Numbered from the stretch's first letter, positions 12,795-24,560 are shown. The stretch is DNA of 64,000 nucleotides from Ficedula albicollis (GCF_000247815.1 NC_021686.1:12588562-12652561), one strand, 5' to 3'. Notes: generated by a model from the sequence alone, not told the origin. Made by a program: numbers and translations.

Positions 12795-15700
12795 TCCACC
12801 CCACTTGTGGCAAGACTTCCAGAAGGATACCAAAAAGGTGATGAGGGTAAATGTGTTAATCACATGATGGCATCTGCAGCATGGCAGAGTAGCAGTCACT
12901 CCAGATGTGCCTCCCAGGCATATGTCCTCTGCTGATTTAACCACTCCCAGCCCCAGGCACTCTCCCAACATCTCAAGCAGGGTGAGATACCCGGCTCCTA
13001 AACTCAGGGGCTCATTTCCAGTTGGCAGCTGGTGAGTCCTTGCAGTCTGTGTGACCTATTTTCACTCTGTGTCATATGCAGACACTTCAGAAAAGAGTCT
13101 TGGATTTTCCTGCTGATTTGCTCTAATCCAGAGACAGGAAAGCAGAGGCTTCTGAGCAGGACCACGATGCAGGAGCAGCCGAGCAGTGGAACAGTGTGTG
13201 TCTGGTGTGACTCAGTGAGAGATGAAGGCTCCAGCACGCTCTCCCTCTTGGGGAGCAGTAGTTTGCTTCGGGGAAGGGGCACCTATCTCCCAGGCAGCAC
13301 TACAGCCTCAAAAGTTGCTGTCAGAACTCTCCATGGTTCCAGACGTCTCTCGCTTATCCAGGGTTTGGCAAACTTTGCTGTTGTGTTCTGTTCCAGACCT
13401 CATGCCCCCAGCTGCAGCTTACAAGGGGAGTATCTCCCTGCCTTGGAAACAGCCAGTCTTAATTACAGCCCACACGGATGAGTTTTTTTTTTTTTTTGCA
13501 TTTCTCCCATAGGTGCCTCCTTCTCATGTTCCAGAAACTCCATGTTCTTGGTTTCCTGCTCCTCTGTTCCTTCCAGCTCGGAGAGCTTCCAGCAAGGGAG
13601 ATGCAGAGGAATGTGATAAGCAGCTTGGCTGGTTAATGAGCTCCCTCTCTAACAGAGGGATTCTTGTATGCTGGGCTCACTTGCCAGTCCCTGGTATCTC
13701 CCTCAAGTTCTCTGCCTTCTTCTGGCTCTCCTGGGGGAGTGGTTTGGAACCTGATTTGAGTTGCAGCTACTTTTCACTTTGTCCCAAGCCATGTTCACCA
13801 GGGTCAGGTGCAGACCAGAAACTGCCTCTGGATGGCAGGGCTGGAGAGCTACATAGCCTGAGATTTGGCTGGGAAAACAGAACTTAAAAAACACCCAGTC
13901 CCTTGCATTCCCAGTGACAACTGCAGAGTCATTGCAGAGAAAGTAATGGGAGATTTCTCTCTCCCTAATTTATGTCCCTCCTGCATATGGCTTTTACAGA
14001 GTCACTGATGTTACAGACAGATGGGTTGGCATTTTACTAGACAGAACACATGGGCTAGATGTTGTTAGTGCTTGTTAGCTACTCACTCTGCAGCTTGACC
14101 AGTCCAACACGGTCACCTCGCAGATGGTTGGGAGGCTGGAGCCGTCCAGCCCTGCCGCGCGCGGTGGCAGCAGTTGGGAGAACACGTGTTTGGCTGCTCT
14201 TTCCAAAGGGATTTGTTCAGGTCAGAGATAGCCATGGCTGGGGGATCACACAACTTCCTTGTGTAGCAGGGAGAGACTCTGGTTTGTAAAGATCCTGAGA
14301 TTTTATGGAGGTATTGGCTTTAACAGCTTAGCGCCATAATTTGAATTTTTATATGGAATGGGGTTGGAAAAATTCTGTGAGCTCTGTGCCTTGTTCCCAT
14401 CTCTACTCCTTCATGTTTGATGTTTATAAGCATATTTGGCTGGTGAACACTATTTAGCAGGTCTGAAGTCTGTTAAGAACTTGTACTTTATGAGCTCAAG
14501 CTCCGATTATGGCCAGCTGCCAGTATTAGTTTAGAGTGACATCCCATGTGATTTTCCATCCTCTGTGATGTGAGTAGTCTGCTGTGATTTACTCTCACCA
14601 GCCTTCCACAACCTTGGATCCATTTTTAGGTGTCACCTCAGCAAATCTCCACAGGGTGAGTCTCCTTGGTGGCTGGTTTGGACATCCCATCACAATCTGT
14701 GGATGCAGAAGTAGATGCTATGGGTGAATCACTCACATTGCCATCTTCCCTCTTTGACAATGCTCAATTTGCAGCATAATGATGGGAGCCTGAATGAATC
14801 CTACAGATGAGACAGGGAATTTTAGTTTCAGCACTTGTTCTCTGAAAACTCAAAGCACTTTTGGAAAATGCATGGGTATTAATCCACACTGAGCAGTAGT
14901 TCTTCAATCCGATGATTTAAATTGGATATATTTGTCTCTGTCTGTCCTGAAGTGTTCAGTAACGTTAATGCACCCTGATAATAGCTGTCACATTTTACCC
15001 CAGGGGTTGTTCCTCAGTGATAGGTGAAATCACAGCAGTTCAAAGACCTGTCTTCCAGGATGAAAAGCTCTATAGGAATATTCAGATATAAAATAGTAAT
15101 AGTAGGAATCAAAAAATACACTTCCCTTATTTTTAAAGCCTTTGATCTTATTTTTATGGCATCACATTTGACAGTCTAAAGGGCATTAACCTGTAGGAGA
15201 AACCTTTTGAAAGAAGGTGCTGACTCTCCCTCTGCTGCACAGAGCACTGTCCCCAAGGATTAACACCAGCAGGTCTCCCCCATGGAGAGGGGTGCAGCCC
15301 TTCAGCACATGTCCCTGCTCTTTTTTATGTTTCATTTTTGACATGAGGTGGGGGAGAGCTCTCCTAGATCAAAACAGGGAGCTGTGGGGAGAAGCTGGTG
15401 CAGCACATCCCACTGTGATCTTCTGCTGCTGAGCTGGTGCAGCATCCAGGACCCCATCACTGCTGCCCCTCGTGCACACAGTGCCTGGGTCCTGCTTCTG
15501 ATTAAGATGGAAGGATACGAGCTGACCTCTTGTTCCAAAGACATTCTGGGGTTGTGGTTCATCTCAGTGTTGAATAATAAGAAAGAGAAAGGAAATGTTT
15601 GCTATAAATCTCAGTGCACACAGGGCTGTTTCTCACTTACCCCATCCCAGCATTCAATTTTCTTCTTGGCATTGCCAGGCATTTGCTTTTCTTTGCTCAG

Positions 15701-16144
15701 CAGCTAAAAGCAGCTTTTTCATTACATTTCCTGGAAGGCTCTTTACAGGCATCCATCCCTGTCTGCCTCATAAATTCACTTTATATACCAAGCTGGTGAC
15801 ACAGAGGTCAGAGGTCTTGGCAAGAAACAATTATTATAAAGAAGTGCTCTTCTTCTTTGGGTTACAATGAGGATATTAAAGGGTGGGGGGAGGGTGGAAT
15901 TTTGCTGCAGACAAGGAATGGTCATTTGTGAAAGGGAGGTGACCTGATTGATTAAGTGCTGCACATCCTGCAGGAGCCACCATGGGCAGGCATCCTGTCA
16001 GGCCAGCTGGAACCTGCCAGTTACCATGAAAAAAAGGAAACAGTAAACAGTTTGCTAAATAACCTCATAAATATTTCCAGCCATAAGCACATCTTGTGGT
16101 TCAATTTTGTGTTGTTTTTTTTTTTCCTTTCCTTAATATTTCCC

Positions 16145-16365
16145 TAATTTTAAATGAACGGCCTGTAATTAAAGTGATTTAGAGGCTACCTGGGGACCTG
16201 GTATTTGAGCAGTGCATGATGCTTAGGAGAGATTGATTGGTGAGGCATAACTCAATTGGGGTATTTTGATAATGATATCATCACCCGAGAGAGCCAAGTT
16301 TGAGCAATTAAATCTCAAAACCTCGTGTTTGGGTTGCTATAACTTCAGCAGGCGGTTTCTGCATG
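16145..16365. promoter_or_regulatory. Candidate conserved noncoding element in MAD1L1 intron
   Basis: This block is free of recognisable repeats and is rich in homeodomain- and POU-like words: 'ctgtaattaaagtg', 'aactcaattgg', a near-palindromic 'gataatgatatcatc' and 'gagcaattaaatctc'. Its composition differs from the neighbouring G/C-rich sequence. Conservation could not be tested, so the call rests only on composition and motif density. Confidence 0.25.
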
Positions 16366-16370
16366 TGCGC

Positions 16371-16391
16371 CCACACCCACACACACACACA
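16371..16391. repeat. (CA)n microsatellite
   Basis: A short run of CA dinucleotides with one interruption. It is followed about 55 bases later by a TGTC tetranucleotide run. Confidence 0.9.
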
Positions 16392-16445
16392 TATTTTCCT
16401 TGGTTTTTTTTTTTGAGCACTCTAGTTTTTTGGCTGCCCTGAGTG

Positions 16446-16468
16446 TGTCTGTCTGTCTGTCTGTCTGT
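16446..16468. repeat. (TGTC)n microsatellite
   Basis: Five consecutive TGTC units plus a partial unit. The sequence is perfect, so the locus may be polymorphic. Confidence 0.92.
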
Positions 16469-17077
16469 TTGGGGTGATCTGAAGAGGTGATTTATCAGCT
16501 GTGCAGACCCAGAGTCAGGGTGCCAGCCCACCCAGCATCGCTGCTTCCCCCCTCAACATCTGCACGTGGACAAGGCGGCCTTTGACATTTAGAAAAATCT
16601 TGGCATCTGAAGCAAGAGGCAGAAACAAAAGGATTTTCTCATTTAAAGGTCAGAGCCAGCAGCTTCTTAAAGGAAATTTTCAAACAGGTTTGTTGGAGTG
16701 TGGCAGGGTGTGTGAGTGTTAGTGGGTGCCGTGGGGAAGGCGTCGGGGAGCAGAGGGGTTTCAGGAGCAGCACACACAGCAGCAGAGCTGTGCAGCTTTT
16801 GGGAGGTGATGGGGTGGAACAGCCAGCCCTGAGGGCTTTGGGAAGAGGGAGTGTCTGCCCCACATGAAGAGGAGGGCTGAGGGATTCATGTGAGGAAGGC
16901 AAATTGCCAAAGGGGAGATGTGCGTAACCCACACTGGTGTGGATGGCACAGCACTGTTCAGGGTAGGGTAGGGAACAGCACAAGGAGAAGGGAAAGGGGC
17001 AGTGAGGAGACAGGCACAGAGGGCACAGCGTGGCCCATGGTGCTGGAGCAGCCTGTGGAGCTGCACAGGGCAGGGAG

Positions 17078-17249
17078 GAGCAGTGGGCTGCTGGTGTGAA
17101 GCCGTGGTGCCCCTTCCCTCGGCGCACACAGGCTGATGTGTGCTCAGAGCCGTGGGGACACCGGAGCAGTGGGCTGCTGGTGTGAAGCCGTGGTACCCCT
17201 TCCCTCAGCGCACACAGGTTGATGTGTGCTCAGAGCCGTGGGGACACTG
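17078..17249. repeat. 86-bp tandem duplication
   Basis: Copies at 17078-17163 and 17164-17249 both run from 'gagcagtgggctgctggtgt' to 'gccgtggggacac'. I count about three to four substitutions between them, such as 'ggtgcccc' against 'ggtacccc' and 'ctcggcg' against 'ctcagcg'. It lies in a GC-rich part of the MAD1L1 intron. Confidence 0.9.
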
Positions 17250-20200
17250 CACAGACAGTGATTTATGGAAGGAGCAGAGCAGATGAGATGGGGCCTTCCT
17301 GATACATTCACTGGGTAAATGTCACCAGGCAGTGATTCACTTGCTCCTTCTGACCCCTCCTGCATCTTAGCCTTGGAAAGCGCCATCTGCCATAGAGCGT
17401 GGCACCTGCACAGCCAAGGTTTGTCACCACGCCAAGGGGTGGCTCTGGCAGCCCTGCCAAAGCCCTGGCCTTCATCCTTCTGCACCCTGTGGAGGTGTTT
17501 GAACCTCCTTTGTTCCCAAGCTGAGACACAACTGCCTTGCCTGCTGTGCCTGGCACAAAGCTCCACCATCCCTGCTGTCAGCTTGCCAAAACCCATTCAG
17601 GAACTCCACCTGCGACACTGCAGGCGTGTGTTTGAAGTTGCAGGAACACATGTCCTGCATGGATTGCATCCCCAAAGGCAGTTGTGCTTTCTCAATGTGG
17701 AAATCAGAGGCAGAAAATCCTCACTTCATTTTGAAATCTCAAGTTGTATAGAATGCTGAAGCCCTCTTTTCCCTGTTTCTGCATTTCTGCTCCATACTTT
17801 CTCCTGATACCAAGTCCCCATGCCAGCTCTCTCCTTGGGGACCCTTTTTTCAGTCTTATTCCAGTGTCTGAAGGTCCTCAAGTCTTAATGCTCAACCCTT
17901 ATTTTTCAAGAAGCATCCTTTGTGTGATTAAAGTCACGTTGCATGCCGGTTTATAGCCAATGGCACTTTTAGAAACATTGGTTTTAGCTACCAAAATATG
18001 TCAGAGAGAAGAGGGAACAGGTGTACAAGAAACTAAAACCTGAATGTATCTAGGTGAGAGTGCACTTCTGAACCATGTGGTAGCTTGTGAGTGACTAAAG
18101 GAGACACTGTCAGACTTTTCACCCACTCACAGACTTTTCACTTTTCCCCCTTGGCTGCTGGAAGAAGCGGAGAAGGAAATGCTGGGTCTTGGCTTTCAGG
18201 GAAGGCATGTGTGCAACAGCAGCACAGGTGCAAAGAGCCATCTCAGCAGGACAGGCAGAAGTCCTGTACATGTTACACTGCAGTGGCAGTAGTTAGGAGA
18301 GCCTGTTGCAGTCCCTATGTTGCAGTTTTACGAGCCCAATTCGTCCAGCTGGAGGTCCATCCCCCACCAGGGATATTTGGGAATACGTATTGCTCCTCCA
18401 CATCATCTACATGGTCTGCTCCTTGCTGAGATGGAGAGAAGAACCTGCTTTTCTACCACGTGGGTTGTTATTGGAGAGATTTTTACATGTGTATCTAAAC
18501 TATAAAGCCTTGAATAATTTACTGGTTTCCAGCGTTAAGAGGAAGAGTTATGATGTTTCCTTGTGGCAGGCAGCTGCTGATCTTGATTCCCCTGAAGAAA
18601 CAGTTGTGCTAACAGCTCCTTTCTCAGAGCAGCTACTCCAAGTTCATGTTGTTCTGTGCTAAATAGACCACTGTTTTTGTGCTTTACAATACAGAGAGCT
18701 CTGCCCCCTGATCTGGTTGCTGTGGGGTAGCACAGCCTGCAAGGAGACAAACAGGCTGTCACCCTTCAAATCTACAACCAGAGTGTCATCCCACCCACCC
18801 CAGCAGAGCTGGGAGTGCAGTAACACTGGCCAAAGAGTGATTTCCTTTGCTTTTCTAGAAGAGGTCCCCATAGTTCGTAAATCAGATTAAACTGGCAACA
18901 GAGCTTAGTGAAAGCTGAAATCTTTCCCATTGCAAGTATTTGAGATCTGAATAAAACATAACAGAGACCTGAATCTCAGACGTTTAGTGAGCCAGACAGA
19001 CTTTTCCCATGAATTGGAAGAAACCAATATAGGCCTATGTACAGAGTACCTGAGAGATGGTATTCTCACAGTGATTAGCTGCTGCTCTGTGCTCGGGAAA
19101 CTGAGGTTTAGGAGGGGATATTTACATCTCTAGTGAAGCACTGCACTTGTGTGGCCCAGCACAGAGGGGAAAGGGAAAGTGAAGTGTCATGATGGTCCCC
19201 AAAGTGTCCTCTTGCATTGACTCCTCTGTGCATTGACTCTGGGGTGGATGGGGATACTCACAGATCCAGCTTTTCCTTTGATCCTGTGTATTCAGTTTGA
19301 CTCTAAATGTTGATGCTTTTTTCTTTCTTTTTTCTTTGCATTTTTGCCCTTCTCTTTAAGAGCAACAACGCATGTAGCAGTGATGTCAGTAGTGTTGGGC
19401 ACAGAGCAGTTGGGGCTGGGTTTGAATGTGCTCTGGTCTCTCTGACCCCATTCCCACTCGTGGACTGTCCCCATGGATCAGTGGCACTTGTTTATGCTCC
19501 TCTTAGCTTTGCATTTTATTCCTAGATGGGCCGGGGTGGCTTTTGGCTTCGTCTAAACTTAGAATTTTAGGGAATGCATCAGCAGAGTGAATGGTGATTG
19601 TGTTACATGAGCTGATCTGTGCTGGCACCTGCAAGTTCTTGTCAGCAGGAGTTGTGTCCAGGAGTTTGCCTTTGAGGGTTGAGACTTTTTATAAATGAAA
19701 AAAAAATTGATGAAAAATGGGTGGAGGGAATCCTAGCTATGTACAGTAGAGAGTGCCCTTGACCCTTTGAACTGCTGTAAATTTTGTATTTCTCATTTTC
19801 AGAAATACAGTTTTCAGAGCTGGAACCACAGGCATGCTCTGCATTGACCCAGAATGGTGTGGAACACCAGACCCTGCAGCATTCACTCAGCAGAGCATCC
19901 TCCCCGTGTCCTCCCACTCAGTTCCTGCACACCCCTGTGCATCCCCCTGCCTTGCTCTGATCCCCTGCTCGCTCCTGTGCCTGCCTCAGGCACTTCCCTC
20001 TCTGCCAGCAAGTGCACCAGGCAGGGTGCAGGCTGCCTTTTGAAAAGAAATCCTGTGAATTAATGGGAACATATTGCTATTATTTCATATAATCACTTTA
20101 TTTGTAAAGCACAGGCTGCAGAGGTACTCCTGCTGCTGAACCCAAAGCAGCAAATCTATCTATATATCCCAGTCTATACTGCATTATGAACAGATGGGTG

Positions 20201-22064
20201 AAGAAAAAAAGCAATAAAAACAAATAATAGGAAAAGTAACAATGATAGCAATTTTAAAACACTCCTAGGGGGAAAAAAAAAAAGAAGTTTCTCCATTTTT
20301 TTAAAGCAGTGTGAGATTGAATGAGCTGCACTGCAAGTGCATCCATCCTCTAAGTTCACATGTAAACATCTCCCGGCAGAGGAAGAATTGCTTTTTTTCC
20401 AAGTGGCTGCCTCCTCACCTTGTGCTTGTTACAGAAGCAATCATAAGAAACCTGGGTGAGATGTCTGGGGTTTGGAAGCATTTGGGTGTTTTCTTTGATT
20501 TTTTGGAGGTCCTGGAGATACCGAGGCCGTGGGGGTGAGAGTGAGGATGGTGCCTCCCTTGGCAGCTGAGAAAACTCAATGGGAAATAGCAATCTTCTCA
20601 GAAGCACGTATTTGTCCACATAACTTTCTCTGAACATCATTCTTCTGCCTCTGCTGCAGGAGGAAACTTTGGTTATGAAGGATAGTAGAGAGAAACTACC
20701 ATTAATCTCATAAAAAAAGAGAATATATTCAAATGTAGCCTTCACCCACGACACCAGTGAGCTCAAAGTAGAGGAAATTTAAAACATTTATGTTGCTCTG
20801 TCTCTGAGGTCATGAAATACAAGCAAATGGTCTGACACTGGATGCTAAATTTCTTAAGGAATTTAATTAATTAAACTAGTAAACCAATTAATGGATTTGC
20901 TTATAAATTCTCAGAAAATTAATTCTGTGCCCAAGGAGTGTTTTAAATCTGCGAGGGAGGCTGTGTATTTCATACAGAGCTTGAATGCCCATTTCAGATG
21001 AATCTGAATGAGAGAGTTGGAGACACAAGTGGTGCATTCATAATGCTCGGACCTTCCTCCAGAACTGGCACTCCTCATCAGCTGGATTTGCAAAATCAAA
21101 CCTGTGCTGCTGCCACAGCACCCAGCTGCTGTGCTTGCTGCTCTGCTCTGACACTCTGCCTTTAAGTGGGCTGGAGTTTTCATCCTTCCTGATGCCTCCA
21201 ACTGGCTCCTTCATCTGCCAGTGCTTCTTCCCTCTTTGATCTGGTCCAGAGGTACCTCAGGTGCACAGGAGGCATCAGGTAGCTCCAGTAAGCAGCAGAT
21301 CAAAGCACAGGATTTGCTGAAAAACAACCCAGCCAAAACAAAGATCTGAACAAAAGCTAATCCACTTTTCCACGTGGAAGCCTTGTTTGGATTCCTGCCT
21401 GGCTCAGGGATGACAGGGGCATCCCCTGCACCTTGCACTCCTCACAATCCAAAGTGACCCAAGCATGGAAAGTTCAGAATCAGATGTCTCCAGGCTCCTG
21501 AGAAGAGGAAATCAGAAGGGAGCAGGTTTCCTGGGGCTCTCAGCAGGCAAAGCCATGTTCTCCCCTCACATGGCAATCCTCCCCTTCAGATCTGGGCATC
21601 CTTTGATTGAGGAGGGGGCTGCCAGCCATGCCTGGCACCACCCGTGCTGTCCCACCTCGGCTCCAAGAGGAAGCAGAGCTGCAAAGCAATTAGGAATGGA
21701 AGTATTTTGAAGAGGAAAACGGCAGGGGAAAAAAAATTAGCATTTGCACTGTGATGTTTTTGCTGTTTATTAATAAACAAGCTGCTTTCATGCCTCTGGG
21801 GGTAGGAGAGGCTTGAAGCATTCCTTATTTCTCTTGCTTTCAGCTTTTTTTTGCTTGTTTTATATGTTTCAGGAGATTTGTAGTGTCTTCCCACATGTTG
21901 AGTTTCCTTATTTTCTTGAGAGCATCTCTGGAATAATTCCTCTGGAGGTTTTGGCTGTGTGCTGCCAGGCTGATTTAAACACTTTAGGGATGCAGGGTGG
22001 ATCAGTCCTCATTGGGAATGAGTTATGTTAATTAGGAACAAGTCTGCTCCCTCCTGCAGAAGTG

Positions 22065-22172
22065 GTGTGACTTCAGGGATAAGTGTTTTGATGGAGAAAA
22101 AACGTGTGACTTCAGGGATAAGTGTTTTGATGGAAAAAAAAAGAGGGATAAGTGTTTTGATGGAGAAAAAAC
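22065..22172. repeat. 39-bp tandem repeat, 2.7 copies
   Basis: Units begin 'gtgtgacttcagggataagt' at 22065 and 22104, and a 5'-truncated third copy begins 'agggataagtgttttgatgg' at 22144. Each unit ends in an A-rich run whose length varies. The array lies about 330 bases upstream of the last MAD1L1 splice acceptor. It is in frame-neutral intronic sequence and has no visible coding role. Confidence 0.92.
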
Positions 22173-22477
22173 CCCTGTACAGAGCTCCTGCCACCCTGGG
22201 TGGTGTTGGTGACAGTGACCCTGATATGGCCACCCCTGTTCTGTGCTGGCAGCACAGGCTCTTTCCAGGGTGGTCAAACCCCTCATCTCCCCAACACCAC
22301 ATTTGTCAGCAGGGAAGGCTCACAGGGGTCCTTCATGGGGACATCGGGGTGCAGGACTCGGGAACGTGCCAGACAGAGCGCATGTCCTTGGTGACACACA
22401 GATCTGTGCAAAGAAGGCTTCAGGGTGGCACTGCTCCTGTCACAGGAGGTGAATTAAAACCCTCTGGTATTCATGGG

Positions 22478-22498
22478 CTTGTTCTTCTTTCCCTTTAG
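22478..22498 (+). promoter_or_regulatory. MAD1L1: Splice acceptor of the terminal MAD1L1 exon
   Basis: A pyrimidine-rich tract, 'cttgttcttctttcccttt', is followed by AG at 22497-22498. Coding similarity to MAD1 begins at or just after this AG. Confidence 0.85.
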
Positions 22499-22657
22499 GC
22501 CTCCAGCTCCTCTGGTGGGAAAATGCAGCTTCTGGAAACGGAGTTCTCGCGAACCGTCCGGGAGCTGATCGAGCTGCACCTGCTGCGCCAGGACAGCATC
22601 CCCGCCTTCCTCAGCGCCCTCACCCTCGACCTCTTCAGCCGCCAGACCATTGCCTAG
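22499..22657 (+). CDS. MAD1L1: MAD1L1 terminal coding exon (spindle checkpoint protein MAD1, C-terminus)
   Basis: This is the last coding exon of mitotic arrest deficient 1-like 1. MAD1 sits at nuclear pores and unattached kinetochores, recruits and converts MAD2, and its C-terminal RWD-like domain binds kinetochore BUB1 in the spindle assembly checkpoint. The exon encodes 52 residues and a TAG stop at 22655-22657. Reading from 22499 in phase 0 gives a short Ser/Gly-rich linker, then [13 protein letters not shown], an ELIELH helix, and the hallmark tail [20 protein letters not shown] ending in TIA. From memory this differs from human MAD1 at only a handful of positions. An AG preceded by a pyrimidine tract precedes the exon, and a 3' UTR with a poly(A) signal follows. 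Earlier exons lie upstream, outside the window. The call is firm; the exact intron phase is inferred from the acceptor position. Confidence 0.95.
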   Translation, partial: ASSSSGGKMQLLETEFSRTVRELIELHLLRQDSIPAFLSALTLDLFSRQTIA

Positions 22658-23169
22658 TGTCCCTGCCAGCTGCCAGCCAGCCTCTGGGACACTGCAGGTA
22701 GCAAGGAAAAATTCTCGTGTCCACCACCCCCAATGTGTGGTATTGGGTTGCTTTTGTTTTGCAGGGAACTCCTTCTTCCCCCTTCTTTCGTGCAAATCCC
22801 ACCAGTTCCTCTGAAAAGCATAATTTTTCTCCTGTGGGAGAGCAAGGCTAACTCCTTCCCAGGCTCTCCTGTGCCAGGATCCAATTCCTGCCTTTGAACT
22901 GGGCCATGTGTTCATCACTACCCAGATTCTCAGGATCTGTTTGGGAATATGGTGGGAACTGCTGATTTGAGGAGCCTCAGGATCACCATTCACAGCTTTT
23001 CCCAAAAGGATTCCCTAAATCTGAGCCCTAACAGAGAGAAACCTGCATGAGGCTGGTGCTTCCTGCTGCATGGTTGTCCTCTTCTAATAAGAGCCAAGGG
23101 CTTGGTCCCTGAGGACAGAGACCCAGGGAGAGTCTCTTGCTCTTGCAAACATCTCATTACTCAGCAAGG

Positions 23170-23295
23170 TTGAAATTATTTTTAAGATATCAGTGACCTG
23201 AGTCTGCCATCACTCAGCAGACAAGCACAAGCTTGAAATTATTTTTAAGATATCAGTGACCTGATTCTTCCATCACTCAGCAGACAAGCACAAGT
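23170..23295. repeat. 63-bp tandem duplication within the MAD1L1 3' UTR
   Basis: Copies start with 'ttgaaattatttttaagata' at 23170 and 23233. They differ at about three positions ('gagtctgcc' against 'gattcttcc', plus the last base). If the UTR call is right, both copies are transcribed. Confidence 0.92.
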
Positions 23296-23587
23296 ATAAA
23301 TGGCCATTTGAAGCCCCTGTATCTGTGTTGGCACCTCTGTGGCTCAGTCACTGCCATGCTTTTGGTTCCTCACCAAGACTTTAGGGCTCTTGGTTATCTC
23401 AGGACTGTAGAAAGTGGAAAGGAACAGTTTGGGCTGTGTTCTATGACTGACTTTAGCCTGCTGCCTGCCACCACCCTGTGGGTATCTGTTTTGGGAGGTC
23501 TCCTTCCTCCTCCCCTCCATGGAGGGTGGAGCATCCCCAGAAGTCTGATATTTTGTGTTAAAATGGATGTAGCTCTTCTGTGATAAT

Positions 23588-23593
23588 AATAAA
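23588..23593 (+). terminator. MAD1L1: Poly(A) signal AATAAA of MAD1L1
   Basis: This is a canonical AATAAA about 930 bases after the MAD1L1 stop codon, followed within 30 bases by G/T-rich sequence. It is the first convincing poly(A) signal in sense orientation after the stop. Confidence 0.65.
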
Positions 23594-23748
23594 GTGTCAC
23601 TTCCCAAACTGGGTGTATGACTCTTATTTGGGATGCACTCTGTGCCTTGCTGTGCTCTTCCACATGCAGAGGATGAGCACATCAATGGTCTGATGTGCTT
23701 TGCAAAGGGAGGACATCATTATCTCTGTTTTTCCAGGCAAGTCCCATT

Positions 23749-23816
23749 CATAGAATCATCAGTGGTTTGGGTTGGAAGAGACCTTAGAGATCATCTAGTC
23801 CTAACCCCTGCTACCT
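23749..23816 (-). mobile_element. CR1 LINE 3' tail fragment
   Basis: The reverse complement reads as a CR1 3' end. On the plus strand it shows 'catagaatcatc', 'ggtttgggttggaagagacc', 'gatcatctagtcctaacccc' and 'tgctacc'. The insertion lies about 140 bases beyond the end of the MAD1L1 3' UTR, in the orientation opposite to that gene. Confidence 0.9.
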
Positions 23817-24239
23817 TAAATCAAATCAATTTCCTATACACTTCTGTGTATATTGATTTCCCCCTGATGTCAGCAGGAGCACACTTCCTAGGCTTGGAGA
23901 AGTAGCAGTGAGCAGTCTAGAAAGTTAGCTGAGATACTTGCAGTGACTGCAGGGTTTGCCAGGCTTGCTGGAGTCACTGGGAGACCTGTTGATGTGTCTT
24001 GAGGCATGGAAGACATCTGCTGTTGATCCCCATCAGCTGTTGATTAGAGGTGGAGGGACAAGCATGAGGTCTGGGGAGGCTGCAGCCCCCGTTTCCCCAG
24101 CTCCTCTGCAACAGCAAAAGTTTGCCATTTTCTCTTCTGCCTGAAGAAGTCCCAGTGGAAGATGAATTGCTGGGCATGCTGTGCCAGGGGAAGGCTGCCT
24201 GATTCATATGCACAGCGTGGCACGGAGAGTCGCCTTCCC

Positions 24240-24560
24240 CAGTCATGGGGAAAATGAATCATGACGTCAGCCGCATTCAGCTCCGCCGCCAACACAATAG
24301 CGGATCCTGGCTGCCGCGGAACATTCTTCTCCTGGCTCCTTGCAGGAGAAATGAAGTAATTAATAAGTTTACAATAAACCCTCTATCTTAGCAAAACACA
24401 GGTGAGGCGAGAAGCGATGCTGGAGAGCGACAAGGGAAAACACGTTCTGCCCGTTGGAAAGTTGCCTCCCGAGAGTGAAGGGATAATAAGTTGGGAGAGA
24501 ACACACAGTCGGCTTCGAGACGCCTCCGGTGGGGAGGAGACATGAGTTACTGCTCTGCTC
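24240..24560. promoter_or_regulatory. CpG-enriched block with a perfect CRE (candidate regulatory element)
   Basis: A palindromic TGACGTCA lies at 24262-24269, preceded by 'aatgaatca' (AP-1-like) and followed by GC, so TGACGTCAGC also fits a MAF half-site extension. Around it are unusually many CpGs for this intergenic stretch ('ccgcattcagctccgccgcc', 'ctgccgcggaac', 'ggcttcgagacgcctccggt'). A TTAATAAGTTTACAATAAA-type AT-rich segment lies in the middle. No coding sequence was recognised. It may be an enhancer or an unannotated promoter; the sequence does not decide which. Confidence 0.35.

Larger units (their letters stand above)
1..22498 (+). other. MAD1L1: Part of the last intron of MAD1L1 (inferred)
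   Basis: This stretch ends at the splice acceptor of the terminal MAD1L1 exon. I looked for sequence encoding the preceding part of the MAD1 C-terminal domain and recognised none, so the whole stretch is taken as one intron of at least 22.5 kb. MAD1L1 is known to have very large introns near its 3' end in mammals. The contents I can support are listed separately: MIR-like fragments near 240 and 5200, a CR1 tail at 7881, small tandem duplications at 12685, 17078 and 22065, microsatellites at 16371 and 16446, and a candidate noncoding element near 16150. The open frames here are short, lack recognisable domains and overlap on both strands, as expected by chance. An unrecognised short exon or noncoding RNA cannot be excluded. 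Confidence 0.7.
22658..23610 (+). other. MAD1L1: MAD1L1 3' UTR (inferred)
   Basis: The sequence runs from the stop codon to just past the first canonical AATAAA (23588-23593). A G/T-rich stretch ('gggtgtatgactcttatttg') follows at about 23609, as expected downstream of a cleavage site. The UTR contains a 63-bp tandem duplication at 23170-23295. The cleavage site itself is inferred. Confidence 0.6.

Noticed and set aside
15880..15900. Possible G-quadruplex (gggtggggggagggtgg)
   Set aside because: The fourth G run is only two bases and the second run is undivided, so it does not meet the usual four-tract pattern of three Gs.
19040..19160. Possible MIR-like fragment ('gggaaactgaggtttagg')
   Set aside because: Only one short core block matches and the rest does not follow MIR order convincingly.
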